A stretch of DNA of 64,000 nucleotides from Shewanella amazonensis SB2B (GCF_000015245.1 NC_008700.1:347001-411000); one strand, 5' to 3'; shown: positions 15,784 through 25,326, numbered from the stretch's first letter. Notes: generated from the sequence alone by a model not told the origin. Program-made: numbers and translations.

Positions 15784-17558
15784 AGAAATCCGCTCTCTCT
15801 CTCGCTTTGCTGCTTGCTGGCCTTTGCTTGCCCGCTGTGACCTTTGCTGATCCCCAGCCGGGAACAGAAAAGGTGGCCGGAGGCATTCTCGACAGTCAGC
15901 CTCCCTTTGCCCTGACCATAGCCCAGGCCAAGGCCTGGTCTCCAAAAGGCGCCACGGCAGACAGCCGCAATGTGTCTCAGGTGCCCTTGGCATCGCGCTT
16001 CAGCGCACCCCTTGCAGGGCAGAAGGTGTCTGAGGCCAAGGTGCTCTACGCCCCCGATGGCATGAATAACTTTGCCAATTACCTGGATACTCAGGGCCAG
16101 TTCAACCTGTACAACTTTACCCACTGGTCGCAAATCGATGTGCTCAATTGGTTTGCTGGCACTGCCGACCTTGGGGTGCAAATTCCCGCCCGCCCCTGGG
16201 TGGAAACCGCCCATAAAAACGGGGTGAAGGTGATAGGCTCTGTCTTTCTCGGGGTGGCCCAATGGGGCGGCAGCGCCGACAAGGTGGAGGCCTTGCTTGA
16301 GCAGGACGCCACAGGAAACTTTATTGTTGCCGACAAACTTATCCAGATGGCCCGGTTCTATGGCTTTGATGGCTGGTTGATTAATCAGGAAACCGACCTG
16401 ACCGCCGTGAAGGATGCCGACAACAACCTGCTGGCGGATAAAAGCGACCCGGTACGTGGCAGGGAATTGGCTGCGCGTATGCTCGCCTTCGTGCAATACC
16501 TTACCGCCAACGCCCCTCAGGGCATGGAAATCCATTGGTACGATGCCATGATTGCCAGCGGCGAGGTGCGTTGGCAAAACCAGCTTAATGAACATAACCG
16601 GGTTTACCTGCAAGACAGTGCGCAGGACGGCTCGCAGGGCGGTTTACAAAATAAGGTGCGTTCATCCGATGCCATCTTTCTGAATTACTGGTGGAACAAA
16701 GACATGGTCCGTGCGTCGGTGCAAGAGGCCAAAGCCTTGGGCCGTTCTCCCTATGATGTGTATGTGGGAGCCGACCTCTGGCCGAGCCGCAACGCTCAGC
16801 GCGCCTTCAGCCGCCATCAGTGGCTCGATTGGTTATTCGATGACGGTGAGGCGCTGACCTCCATTGCCCTGTTTGCCCCCAATGTGAACTTCAATTTTGA
16901 CGGCGAGCCCCATACGCCGCCGTTCAGCAACTTCCGAAATGACCCAGGCGATGCGGCGCGCTTTTATGCCACAGAAGTGCGGCTGTTCGCCGGGGACGAT
17001 ATGAATCTCGCCACTGCGGATGAAGCCGGTTGGAAGGGCGTGGGTGCTTATCTGCCTGCCAAGTCCACCCTGAACAGCCTGCCGTTTCGCACCAGCTTTA
17101 ATACCGGACAGGGTAAGCAGTGGGTGGAAAAGGGTGAGGTTAAGGGCGGCGCCTGGACCGACATGGGCCGTCAGGATTTCTTGCCCACATGGCAATTTGC
17201 CGGTGAAGGGGCGCTGAAGCTCAGTTTTGATTTTGATACCGTCTACCAGGGCGGCAGCAGTCTGGCGGTAACAGCCAAAGGAGCTGCCACAGCGCCGCTT
17301 TATGCACTTGATGTGATGCTGAGCGAATCAAGCCAGCTAACCCTGATAAGCCAGGGGCAGGCCAAGGGCCTGAGTCTCTATGTTGAAACCGCCGACGGTG
17401 AAAAGCTCTCTTTAGTCCTTGGCGACCATGCTGACTGGACGAGTCAGTCACTCGGGCTTTCGGGTCTTAAAGGGAAAAAGCTGGTGGTTATCGCACTGCA
17501 AGCCGATGGCAGCGCGAGCATCAATGCCCATCTTGGCCATTTGGAGCTGTTGCCATGA
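15780..17558 (+). CDS. GH85 endo-beta-N-acetylglucosaminidase
   Basis: 592 aa. A cleavable signal peptide (MKKSALSLALLLAGLCLPAV, then TFADP) indicates periplasmic or surface location. NLYNFTHWSQIDVLNWF and WVETAHKNGVKVIGSVFLG precede GFDGWLINQETDL, where Asn202 and Glu204 match the GH85 Asn/Glu catalytic pair (Asn171/Glu173 in Endo-A). A beta-sandwich-like C-terminal half follows (about residues 430-592). The enzyme cuts the GlcNAc-beta-1,4-GlcNAc core of N-glycans. The start overlaps the asparaginase stop and the stop overlaps the cutC-like start. Confidence 0.93.
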   Translation: MKKSALSLALLLAGLCLPAVTFADPQPGTEKVAGGILDSQPPFALTIAQAKAWSPKGATADSRNVSQVPLASRFSAPLAGQKVSEAKVLYAPDGMNNFANYLDTQGQFNLYNFTHWSQIDVLNWFAGTADLGVQIPARPWVETAHKNGVKVIGSVFLGVAQWGGSADKVEALLEQDATGNFIVADKLIQMARFYGFDGWLINQETDLTAVKDADNNLLADKSDPVRGRELAARMLAFVQYLTANAPQGMEIHWYDAMIASGEVRWQNQLNEHNRVYLQDSAQDGSQGGLQNKVRSSDAIFLNYWWNKDMVRASVQEAKALGRSPYDVYVGADLWPSRNAQRAFSRHQWLDWLFDDGEALTSIALFAPNVNFNFDGEPHTPPFSNFRNDPGDAARFYATEVRLFAGDDMNLATADEAGWKGVGAYLPAKSTLNSLPFRTSFNTGQGKQWVEKGEVKGGAWTDMGRQDFLPTWQFAGEGALKLSFDFDTVYQGGSSLAVTAKGAATAPLYALDVMLSESSQLTLISQGQAKGLSLYVETADGEKLSLVLGDHADWTSQSLGLSGLKGKKLVVIALQADGSASINAHLGHLELLP

Positions 17559-18352
17559 TAGCGCTGGAAGTGTGCATCGATGCCGATGACCTGCTCGCGC
17601 TGCCTGCGGATGTGGCAGCTGCCAAAGCGGGCGGCGCCGTGCGCATCGAGCTCTGCGGGCACATGCAGCATCAGGGGCTGACGCCCTCAGACGCCGCCAT
17701 GGGCATTGCCCGGGAGGCTTTTACCGCCGTGCCAGGCCTTCTGGTGATGATAAGACCCAGAGCAGGCGATTTTTGCTATTCGGCCAGCGAGCTTGCTCAG
17801 ATGCAAGACGACCTCTATCGGGCAGCCGGGCAGGGTGCCAATGGCGTAGTACTTGGGGCGCTGGACAGCCACAACCAGCTGGATATCAAGGCGTTGTCTC
17901 CACTTTTGGCCTTGGCGCAGCATCTCTCTCTGGAGGTGACCTTTCATCGGGCCTTTGATGCCATCGAAAACCCATTTGCGGCGCTGGAGCAACTTATCGA
18001 CCTTGGGGTATCGCGGGTTCTCAGTGCCGGTACGCCATGGGGTTCAGGGCTTGGTGTTCTTGACGGCTTACCCCGGCTGGCGACGCTGCTGACACAGGCG
18101 GCAGGGCGCATTGAACTGGTCGCGGGCGGTGGTGTGGGCCCTGACAACGTGGTGCAGATACTGCGCGAGCTGGGTGTCAACCAAGGTCCCTGGTCGCTGC
18201 ACTCTTACTCCGCCGTACTCGATGCACCCTCAGCCAATTCAGACAAGGTCTGTTCGGGCCGCGTGAGCCAGGCAAAGGTGGCTGAGCTGGTAGCCAATAT
18301 TCAGGCCAATACCTTATTACAAGTGCCGCAAGGGCGGACTTTTACATGTTGA
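17555..18352 (+). CDS. cutC: CutC-family TIM-barrel protein
   Basis: 265 aa. Full CutC-type TIM barrel: LEVCIDADDLLALPADVAAAKAGGAVRIELC at the front, VMIRPRAGDF, DDLYRAAGQGANGVVLGAL, LEVTFHRAFDA, RVLSAGTPWGSG and LVAGGGVGPDN. The family is named for copper tolerance in E. coli, but a direct copper role is doubtful. Here it is embedded by ATGA-type overlap between GH85 and a cytoplasmic beta-mannosidase. I see no signal peptide. Context suggests a sugar- or mannose-related function, which is inference; the family call is solid. Confidence 0.85.
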   Translation: MIALEVCIDADDLLALPADVAAAKAGGAVRIELCGHMQHQGLTPSDAAMGIAREAFTAVPGLLVMIRPRAGDFCYSASELAQMQDDLYRAAGQGANGVVLGALDSHNQLDIKALSPLLALAQHLSLEVTFHRAFDAIENPFAALEQLIDLGVSRVLSAGTPWGSGLGVLDGLPRLATLLTQAAGRIELVAGGGVGPDNVVQILRELGVNQGPWSLHSYSAVLDAPSANSDKVCSGRVSQAKVAELVANIQANTLLQVPQGRTFTC

Positions 18353-20952
18353 AGAGCATTATGACAACACATTCCTTCGAGCCTTTTGGTCAATCTCTGA
18401 ACTCTTTGGGGCAATCAATGGACCTGGGCGGCCAGTGGCAATTTCGTCAGCAGGGTAAAGCCGAATGGCTTCCGGCTCAGGTGCCCGGCTGTAACTTTAC
18501 CGACCTGCTCGCCAATGGTCTGATTGACGACCCCTTCTATCGGGACAATGAAGAAAAGCTGCAATGGATTGAGCAAGAGGACTGGCAGTATCGCAAGACC
18601 TTTAGTCTGGATACTGACTGGTGGCAAAACGATGAGGTGCAACTGGTCGCCGATGGCCTGGATACCTATTGCGACCTGTACCTCAATGGCCATAAGCTTG
18701 GCGACAGTCGCAACATGTTTATTGGCCAGCGTATTTCCTGTAAGTCGCTGCTGAAGGTCGGGGAAAACCTGCTGGAGATTCATTTTCGTTCACCCATTAA
18801 GGAAACCCTGCCGCTGCATCAGGCGGCGGGCTTTACCTATCCGGCGGAAAACGACAAGTCGGTCGAGAAACTCAGTGTGTACAATCGCAAGGCGCCCTGC
18901 CATTTTGGCTGGGACTGGGGCCCAAGGTTTGTCACCAGTGGCATCTGGCGTGCCATCGGTCTGCAGGGAATCAAACGAGGCCGTATTGATGGGGTGCATT
19001 TTGTGCAGCATAGCCTCAGCAGTGACAAGGCTGAGTTCAGCTTCGATGTGAGCCTGGCGCTGTGCAATACAGACAATCAGGAAGGCGAGCTGAGTCTGCG
19101 GGTTGCGTGCCCGGCTGCGCCCGAGCTTAACCGGGAAGTGCCACTTAACCGTGACGTGCCGCTGACTGAACAATCCGCGCTGCGATTGGACTTCGAGCTC
19201 ACCAATCCCAATCTCTGGTGGCCCAATGGTCTGGGTGAAGCCCACCTATATGAGTTCCATTTTACCTTGCTCGCCGGCGATGAGCCGTTGGCACAGCACA
19301 GCCAGGCCGTTGGTCTGCGTACCCTGGAAGTCATCAACGAAGCTGATGGCATGGGGCAATCCTTCTACCTCAGGGTCAATGGCCAGCCGGTGTTTATGAA
19401 GGGGGCCAACTATATTCCCGGTGACAGCTTTATCCACCGCATGACACCCGATCGTCATCAGGCTGACTTTGACGCCGTGGTGGATGCCAACATGAATATG
19501 CTGCGGGTATGGGGCGGTGGTGTGTATCAGGATGAGGTCTTTTATCGCCTGGCCGATGAAAACGGCATCCTGATTTGGCAGGATTTTATGTTCGCCTGCT
19601 CCCTGTACCCGGCCGATGAAGCCTTTCTGGACAACGTCCGCGAAGAAGCGGTTTATAACATCAAGCGCCTGCGCAATCATCCCTGTTTGGCACTCTGGTG
19701 CGGCAACAACGAAGTGGACATGGGTATCAAGCATTGGCAGTGGCCTGAGAAGTTTGGCTACAGCGATGAACTCTATGCCCGCCTGAAGAACGACTACATC
19801 CGCTTGTTCGATGAGTGTCTGCCTGGGGCCGTGGCCGAGTTGGACGCCGGACGCTTTTATTTGCGCTCGTCCCCCATAGGCTTCTGGGAAGAAGACATGG
19901 ACCACATAGGCAATCACCATTACTGGGGGGTGTGGCACGGCGAGGAGCCCTTCAGCGAATATCAGAAACGTATTCCCCGCTTTATGAGTGAGTTCGGCTT
20001 TCAGTCGTTCCCGCTGGCCTCGTCCATGGCGCGTTTTACCGAGGAGACTGACTGGCATCTGGAATCAAGCGTGCTCAGGGTGCATCAGAAACACCCCCGG
20101 GGTAACAAGCTTATTCGCAGCTACATGGAGCAGGAATACCGGGATCCGGAAAACTTCCCACGACTGTTGTTTTTAAGTCAGGTACAACAGGCAGAAGGCC
20201 TGAAGCTGGCGTTTGAGGCCCACAGGGCTGCGCGGCCATTTTGCATGGGCAGCCTCTACTGGCAGCTTAACGACACCTGGCCCGCGGCGTCCTGGTCCGG
20301 TATCGATTATTACGGCCGCTGGAAGGCGCTGCACTATCAGGCCAAACGCAGTTTCCGCACCGACCTGCTGGTGGTGGATGAGGTCGATGGCGCTGTTCGT
20401 GTCCGTTTGGTGAGCGACCGCCTGAAGTCGGTTAAGGCAAGGCTCGTGCTTGAGCTGCTGGACTTTGATGGCAACTGCCTGTGGCAGGAGCAGCAAGCGC
20501 TTGATACCCCAAAAAATACCAGCACCCAGGTATGCCAGTTGGAGAGGGCAAGCCTGCTTGGCGAGCACAATCCCTGTCAGCTGATGCTGAGGGGACGCCT
20601 GCTGGATGAGCAGGGGCAACTGCTGACCGATTGCCTGTATTATTTTGTGCCGAGCAAAGATCTGGCACTGAAAACGCCGGCGCTGACCCTTGAGCCAAGC
20701 TTCGATGCTGAGGGGCTCCGCCTGACCCTTAACACCAATACGCTTATTCGCCAGTGCCATTTGGAGCTGCCTGAAGTTGCCGGTAATTGCTCTGGTCATT
20801 GCTCTGGTAATTTTTCCGACAACTTCTTCGATTTGGTCCCCGGCGAGCCAAAGTGCATCCACATTGCTTTACTGGGCATGGATGAGGATACCAAGGCGGC
20901 TCTGGTGAAGGGCATTCGCTGTCAATCCCTGGTGCAGGAGGAAACCCAATGA
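18346..20952 (+). CDS. GH2 beta-mannosidase, cytoplasmic
   Basis: 868 aa without a signal peptide, so probably cytoplasmic. The GH2 order is sugar-binding domain (about residues 20-190), immunoglobulin-like domain, then TIM barrel. The acid/base is Glu456 in WCGNNEVDMG and the nucleophile is Glu549 in MSEFGFQSFP. The N-terminal IEQEDWQYRKTF and the RKAPCHFGWDWGPRFVTSGIW segment are typical of beta-mannosidases. It removes the single Man-beta-1,4-GlcNAc unit left after alpha-mannosidase trimming. The start overlaps cutC by 7 nt; a second ATG at 18361 (MTTHSFEPFG) is an alternative. The stop overlaps the symporter start (ATGA). Confidence 0.92.
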   Translation: MLKSIMTTHSFEPFGQSLNSLGQSMDLGGQWQFRQQGKAEWLPAQVPGCNFTDLLANGLIDDPFYRDNEEKLQWIEQEDWQYRKTFSLDTDWWQNDEVQLVADGLDTYCDLYLNGHKLGDSRNMFIGQRISCKSLLKVGENLLEIHFRSPIKETLPLHQAAGFTYPAENDKSVEKLSVYNRKAPCHFGWDWGPRFVTSGIWRAIGLQGIKRGRIDGVHFVQHSLSSDKAEFSFDVSLALCNTDNQEGELSLRVACPAAPELNREVPLNRDVPLTEQSALRLDFELTNPNLWWPNGLGEAHLYEFHFTLLAGDEPLAQHSQAVGLRTLEVINEADGMGQSFYLRVNGQPVFMKGANYIPGDSFIHRMTPDRHQADFDAVVDANMNMLRVWGGGVYQDEVFYRLADENGILIWQDFMFACSLYPADEAFLDNVREEAVYNIKRLRNHPCLALWCGNNEVDMGIKHWQWPEKFGYSDELYARLKNDYIRLFDECLPGAVAELDAGRFYLRSSPIGFWEEDMDHIGNHHYWGVWHGEEPFSEYQKRIPRFMSEFGFQSFPLASSMARFTEETDWHLESSVLRVHQKHPRGNKLIRSYMEQEYRDPENFPRLLFLSQVQQAEGLKLAFEAHRAARPFCMGSLYWQLNDTWPAASWSGIDYYGRWKALHYQAKRSFRTDLLVVDEVDGAVRVRLVSDRLKSVKARLVLELLDFDGNCLWQEQQALDTPKNTSTQVCQLERASLLGEHNPCQLMLRGRLLDEQGQLLTDCLYYFVPSKDLALKTPALTLEPSFDAEGLRLTLNTNTLIRQCHLELPEVAGNCSGHCSGNFSDNFFDLVPGEPKCIHIALLGMDEDTKAALVKGIRCQSLVQEETQ

Positions 20953-22739
20953 CCCTGGCATGGGTGGATTTACTGGTTATAGGCGCGTATCTGCTGGGCA
21001 CGTTGGGGCTTGGGGTTTATATCTCCCGCCTTGCCAGCAGAGACATGAATGCCTACTTTCTGGCGGGTAAGGAAATCCCCTGGTGGGCGCTTGGGGTTTC
21101 CAACGCCTCGGGCATGTTCGACATCGCGGGCACCATGTGGCTGGTGTCCATGTGTTTTGTTTACGGCCTGAAGAGTGCCTGGCTGCCCTGGGTGTGGCCC
21201 ATCTTCAATCAGGTATTCCTGATGGTTTACCTGTCGGTGTGGCTGCGCCGCTCCAACGTGATGACAGGGGCCCAGTGGCTGCAGACCCGCTTTGGCAGTG
21301 GCAGGGGCGCCGAGTTGTGCCAGCTGGTGGTGGTGATATTTGCCATTGTCAGCGCCATCGGCTTTATCGCCTATGCCTTTAAAGGCATTGGAAAATTCGC
21401 GGCCATTTTCTTCCCGTGGCAGCTCTCGCCAGACACCTATGCCCTGATTATTTTTGCCGTTACCTGCCTGTATGTGATTAAGGGCGGCATGTATTCGGTG
21501 GTGTTTACCGAGGTGATGCAGTTTGTGATCATGACCATAGCCGCCGTGGCCGTGGGCCTGATTGCCATTAATCTGGTCACCCCGGAGCAAATCAAGGCCG
21601 CCACCCCGGAGGGCTGGGATAACATCTGGTTTGGGTGGCAGCTCGATCTCAACTGGCAGGGACTGATTGACAGCGTGAACGACAAGATTCGCGCCGACAG
21701 TCTGGAGCTGATTGGTCTGATGATCATGATGATGCTGTTCAAGGGCGTGCTCTTTTCCATGGCGGGCCCTGTGCCCAACTACGATATGCAGCGCATTCTG
21801 GCGACCCGCTCCCCCAAGGAGGCGGCCAAGATGAGCGGCCTGGTGTCTTTGGTGATGTTTTTCCCCCGTTACATGATGGTGGCCGGTCTTACTGTGCTGG
21901 CGCTGGTGTATATGGGGCCGGAAATCCAGGCCCAGGGGGGCAGCTTCGACTTCGAGCAAATTCTGCCCTATGCCATCCATAACTTTGTGCCCGTGGGCCT
22001 GACTGGGCTGCTGATAGCCGGTTTGCTGGCGGCTTTTATGTCGACCCTGGCGGCATCGCTCAATGCCGCTCCCGTGTACTTTGTGAATGACATCTACAAG
22101 CGCTATTTCCGCCCGGATGCCGAGGAGAGAACCTACGTTAAGGTCAGCTATCTGGTGTCTCTGGTGCTGGTGCTGATTGGCGTGGGTCTGGGGCTGATGC
22201 TCTCCAGCATCAACGAGATCATGCAGTGGATCTTTGGTGCCCTCTTTGGCGGCTATGCCGCGGCCAATCTACTGAAGTGGCATTGGTGGCGCTTTAATGC
22301 CTATGGCTACTTCTGGGGCATGATGGCGGGCTTGCTGGCGTCCTTGTGTCTGCCACTCTTTATGCCGGGTACTCATCCGCTGTTTGCCTTCCCGCTGCTG
22401 CTGGCGCTGAGTCTGGCCGGCTCTATCTTGGGGACGCTGGCGACCCGTCCTGAGCCGGACGAGGTGCTGTGCGCCTTCTACCGTCAGGTACGCCCCTGGG
22501 GCTGCTGGGGGCCGGTGCATGACAAGGTCAAGGAAGCCGATCCCGGCTTCGACGCGGATACACACCCACTGCGGGATATGGTCAATATTCTGGTCGGTAT
22601 GGCCTGGCAAATCTGTTTGGTGGCCTTGCCCATCTACCTGGTTATCCAGCAATGGACTCAGGTGTGGGTGGCACTGGCACTGGCGATACTGACATCCTGG
22701 TTCCTGAAGAAAAACTGGTTGGATAAGTTGAAAGATTAA
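20949..22739 (+). CDS. Sodium:solute symporter (SSS family)
   Basis: 596 aa, about 13-14 hydrophobic helices. WVDLLVIGAYLLGTLGLGVYISR opens the first helix and AYFLAGKEIPWWALGVSNASGMFD is the conserved SSS segment. The length fits the sugar branch (SglT/PanF/putP superfamily). Given the cytoplasmic beta-mannosidase directly upstream, likely cargo is Man-beta-1,4-GlcNAc or GlcNAc crossing the inner membrane. Its stop shares one base with the next start. Family firm, substrate inferred. Confidence 0.9.
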   Translation: MTLAWVDLLVIGAYLLGTLGLGVYISRLASRDMNAYFLAGKEIPWWALGVSNASGMFDIAGTMWLVSMCFVYGLKSAWLPWVWPIFNQVFLMVYLSVWLRRSNVMTGAQWLQTRFGSGRGAELCQLVVVIFAIVSAIGFIAYAFKGIGKFAAIFFPWQLSPDTYALIIFAVTCLYVIKGGMYSVVFTEVMQFVIMTIAAVAVGLIAINLVTPEQIKAATPEGWDNIWFGWQLDLNWQGLIDSVNDKIRADSLELIGLMIMMMLFKGVLFSMAGPVPNYDMQRILATRSPKEAAKMSGLVSLVMFFPRYMMVAGLTVLALVYMGPEIQAQGGSFDFEQILPYAIHNFVPVGLTGLLIAGLLAAFMSTLAASLNAAPVYFVNDIYKRYFRPDAEERTYVKVSYLVSLVLVLIGVGLGLMLSSINEIMQWIFGALFGGYAAANLLKWHWWRFNAYGYFWGMMAGLLASLCLPLFMPGTHPLFAFPLLLALSLAGSILGTLATRPEPDEVLCAFYRQVRPWGCWGPVHDKVKEADPGFDADTHPLRDMVNILVGMAWQICLVALPIYLVIQQWTQVWVALALAILTSWFLKKNWLDKLKD

Positions 22740-25060
22740 TGAAAACAATAACTCTGAAAGAGGGCGCCCTGTCCTTACCACGTCTGACACCCTTGTTGTT
22801 AACCCCAACGCTGTTGACCTTCTCCTTACTCACGGCAGTGGGCTGTACGACTACCCACGGCACCTCAAATGCTCAGCAGGTGCACGCCGAGTCCCCGGCG
22901 CAAAGCGAAGCCCTCAACCATGTGGATCCTTTTATCGGCACAGGTGGCCATGGTCACACCTTTCCCGGTGCTTTGGTCCCCTTTGGCATGGTGCAGTTGA
23001 GCCCGGATAACCCATCCAAGGGCTGGGATTGGACCTCGGGTTATCACTATTCTGACGATACCTTGCTGGGCTTCAGCCACACCCACTTATCAGGCACTGG
23101 CGTGGGCGACATGCTGGATGTGCTGGTGATGCCCTTTCGCGGCGACTTTCTGAGCCGCCCAAGAGACGACAAAGACCGTATCTTCACCCACTATGGCCAT
23201 GACAAAGAGAGTGCGACGCCGGGCTATTACAGCCTGTATTTGCCGGAAGAACAGGTGCAGGTGGAGCTGACCGCCTCCACCCGCGCCGGGGTTCACCGCT
23301 ACCGCTTTGATGGTGACACAGATGCAAAGCTATTGATTGATTTGGGTTATGCCCAAAACTACGACAAACCCGTGGTGACCTTCCTGCGGGTCGAAGATGA
23401 GCACACCTTAAGTGGTTATCGGTTATCTACCGGTTGGGCCAAAAATCAGCCGCTGTATTTTGTGGCGAAATTTGATCAGCCCTTCAGTCATCAACTCTAC
23501 AGCGAAAACCAGCCCATCAAGGGTGAGCAGCTACAGGCCGAAAAAGGCCGCATAGTGCTGAACTTTGGTTTTTCGTCGACCGGTTCTTTGTCGACCGGTT
23601 CTTCGTCGGCTGCTTCTTCTGCCGAGAAAACTGCAAAAGTGGTGGAGGCCAGGGTCGCCCTGTCTTACACCAGCATTGCCGGTGCCAAGGCGAACCTGAA
23701 GGCCGAAGTGGCCGACCTGAGCTTTGCCCAAATCAAAGCCAATGCCCGTCAGGCCTGGGCGCAGCAGCTTGGAAAGTTCGAGGTTGAAGACGGCAACGAG
23801 GTCAACAAGACCAAGTTTTACACCGCGCTCTACCATGCCTTTGTCGCGCCCCAGGTATTCCATGATGTGGATGGCGCCTTTTTCGGTGCCGATGGTGCCG
23901 CCCATGCCAACCCGGGCTATGGCCGTTATTCATTGTTCTCACTCTGGGACACCTTCAGGGCTCTGCATCCGCTGCTGACGGTCAGCAACCCCGAGCGGGT
24001 CGATGACATGGTCAAGTCCATGCTGGGCTTTTATGACGAGACCGGGCTACTGCCCACCTGGGACCTGATGTCCAACGAAACCGACGTGATGATTGGATAC
24101 CATGCGGTGCCCGTGATTGTGGACGCCTATCTAAAGGGTTTAACAACCGCGGACCCAGAACACATCTACGCCGCCATCAAGGCCTCGGCAATGCAGGATA
24201 GATTTGGCATCGACAAGTTCCGGGAATACGGCTTCGTGCCTTCGGATCTGGAAATTGAGGCCGTGTCCAAAACCCTGGAATATGCCTTCGATGACTGGGC
24301 AATAGCACAAATGGCCAAAGCGCTTGGCAAAACTGAAGACTATCAGGTGTTCAATCAACGTGCTCAGAGCTACAAAACCCTGTTTGACGCTGAAACCGGC
24401 TTTATGCGCGGCAAGGATCATCAAGGTAACTGGGTAACGCCTTTCAATCCCACCTATGTGGAGCACCGCAACACCGACTACACCGAGGCCAATGCCTGGC
24501 AGTACAGCTTCTTTGTGCCCCATGACGTACCGGGCCTAATGGCCTTGTACGGAAATGAGCAGCGCTTTGTGGCCAAACTGGATGAGCTTTTCTCCACCAG
24601 TTCTGAGATGCAGGGGGATGTATCCCCGGATATTTCAGGGCTTATTGGCCAATACGCCCACGGCAATGAGCCTGTGCATCATGTTGCCTACCTGTATGCC
24701 TTTACCGATAAAAAGCAGCAAGGTGAAGCGCGTATCAAAGAAATCCGTGACACCATGTATCTGGCGCAGCCCGATGGTCTGGCCGGAAACGATGACCTGG
24801 GTCAGATGTCGGCCTGGTATGTGTTCAGCGCTTTGGGCTTCTATCCGCTGAATCCCGTTGGCGGCGACTACGTACTCGGCACCCCTCAGTTCGCCAAAGC
24901 GACCGTGATGCTGCCCAATGGCAAAGCGTTCAAGGTAATCAAGAAAGGCGAGGGATGGGTGAAGGCCCTGTGGCTTAATGGCAAAAAGCACGATAGCGCC
25001 ATCCTCACCCATCAGCAGCTATTGGACGGCGGAGAACTGGTTTTCGAATTGGCTGAATAA
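22739..25060 (+). CDS. GH92 alpha-mannosidase lipoprotein with intact general acid
   Basis: 773 aa. A long signal peptide ends in a lipobox (TAVGC, Cys36). NHVDPFIGTGGHGHTFPGA, HTHLSGTGVGDM, LWDTFRALHPLL, YAHGNEPVHHVAYLY (Glu644 at the general-acid position) and NDDLGQMSAWYVFSALGFYP are the GH92 marks. Unlike the first GH92 of the locus it keeps the GNEP motif, so it is a standard calcium-dependent exo-alpha-mannosidase candidate. A Ser/Thr/Gly-rich insert near residues 279-297 is encoded by short repeats. Last gene of the plus operon, followed by a terminator. Confidence 0.94.
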   Translation: MKTITLKEGALSLPRLTPLLLTPTLLTFSLLTAVGCTTTHGTSNAQQVHAESPAQSEALNHVDPFIGTGGHGHTFPGALVPFGMVQLSPDNPSKGWDWTSGYHYSDDTLLGFSHTHLSGTGVGDMLDVLVMPFRGDFLSRPRDDKDRIFTHYGHDKESATPGYYSLYLPEEQVQVELTASTRAGVHRYRFDGDTDAKLLIDLGYAQNYDKPVVTFLRVEDEHTLSGYRLSTGWAKNQPLYFVAKFDQPFSHQLYSENQPIKGEQLQAEKGRIVLNFGFSSTGSLSTGSSSAASSAEKTAKVVEARVALSYTSIAGAKANLKAEVADLSFAQIKANARQAWAQQLGKFEVEDGNEVNKTKFYTALYHAFVAPQVFHDVDGAFFGADGAAHANPGYGRYSLFSLWDTFRALHPLLTVSNPERVDDMVKSMLGFYDETGLLPTWDLMSNETDVMIGYHAVPVIVDAYLKGLTTADPEHIYAAIKASAMQDRFGIDKFREYGFVPSDLEIEAVSKTLEYAFDDWAIAQMAKALGKTEDYQVFNQRAQSYKTLFDAETGFMRGKDHQGNWVTPFNPTYVEHRNTDYTEANAWQYSFFVPHDVPGLMALYGNEQRFVAKLDELFSTSSEMQGDVSPDISGLIGQYAHGNEPVHHVAYLYAFTDKKQQGEARIKEIRDTMYLAQPDGLAGNDDLGQMSAWYVFSALGFYPLNPVGGDYVLGTPQFAKATVMLPNGKAFKVIKKGEGWVKALWLNGKKHDSAILTHQQLLDGGELVFELAE

Positions 25061-25180
25061 GCCGTAGTGACAGTCGCTGTGGGTTGGGCGCCCAATTGTT
25101 GATGAACGCTTTTGTGCGCCTTCCTCGTTTGCCAAATACAGCAAACAACCCTAAACAGCTATTGGCGCTTAAAATAGAAA

Positions 25181-25214
25181 AATCCTGTTATAGCGAGGCC
25201 ATAACAGGATTTTA
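25181..25214. terminator. Terminator after the glycan operon
   Basis: AATCCTGTTAT and ATAACAGGATT form an 11-bp perfect stem followed by TTT on the plus strand and preceded by an A run, so it can also act on the minus strand. It ends the GH92 operon and lies just outside the island boundary. Nothing gene-like is seen at 25061-25180. Confidence 0.85.
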
Positions 25215-25240
25215 ATAAGGCGTAGCTGAGGCAAGCTTAT

Positions 25241-25257
25241 TCCACGTTCTGGATCTG
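25241..25257. repeat. Attachment-site repeat, left end (remnant yicC 3' end)
   Basis: TCCACGTTCTGGATCTG; read on the minus strand with the neighbouring bases it encodes QIQNVE then TAA. It matches the right-end copy at 15 of 17 positions. Confidence 0.85.
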
Positions 25258-25326
25258 AACATAGAGTATTATAATAAACTGTTTAATATCAGAACTTTAA
25301 AATTTTTTAAAAAATATTTTCATAAT

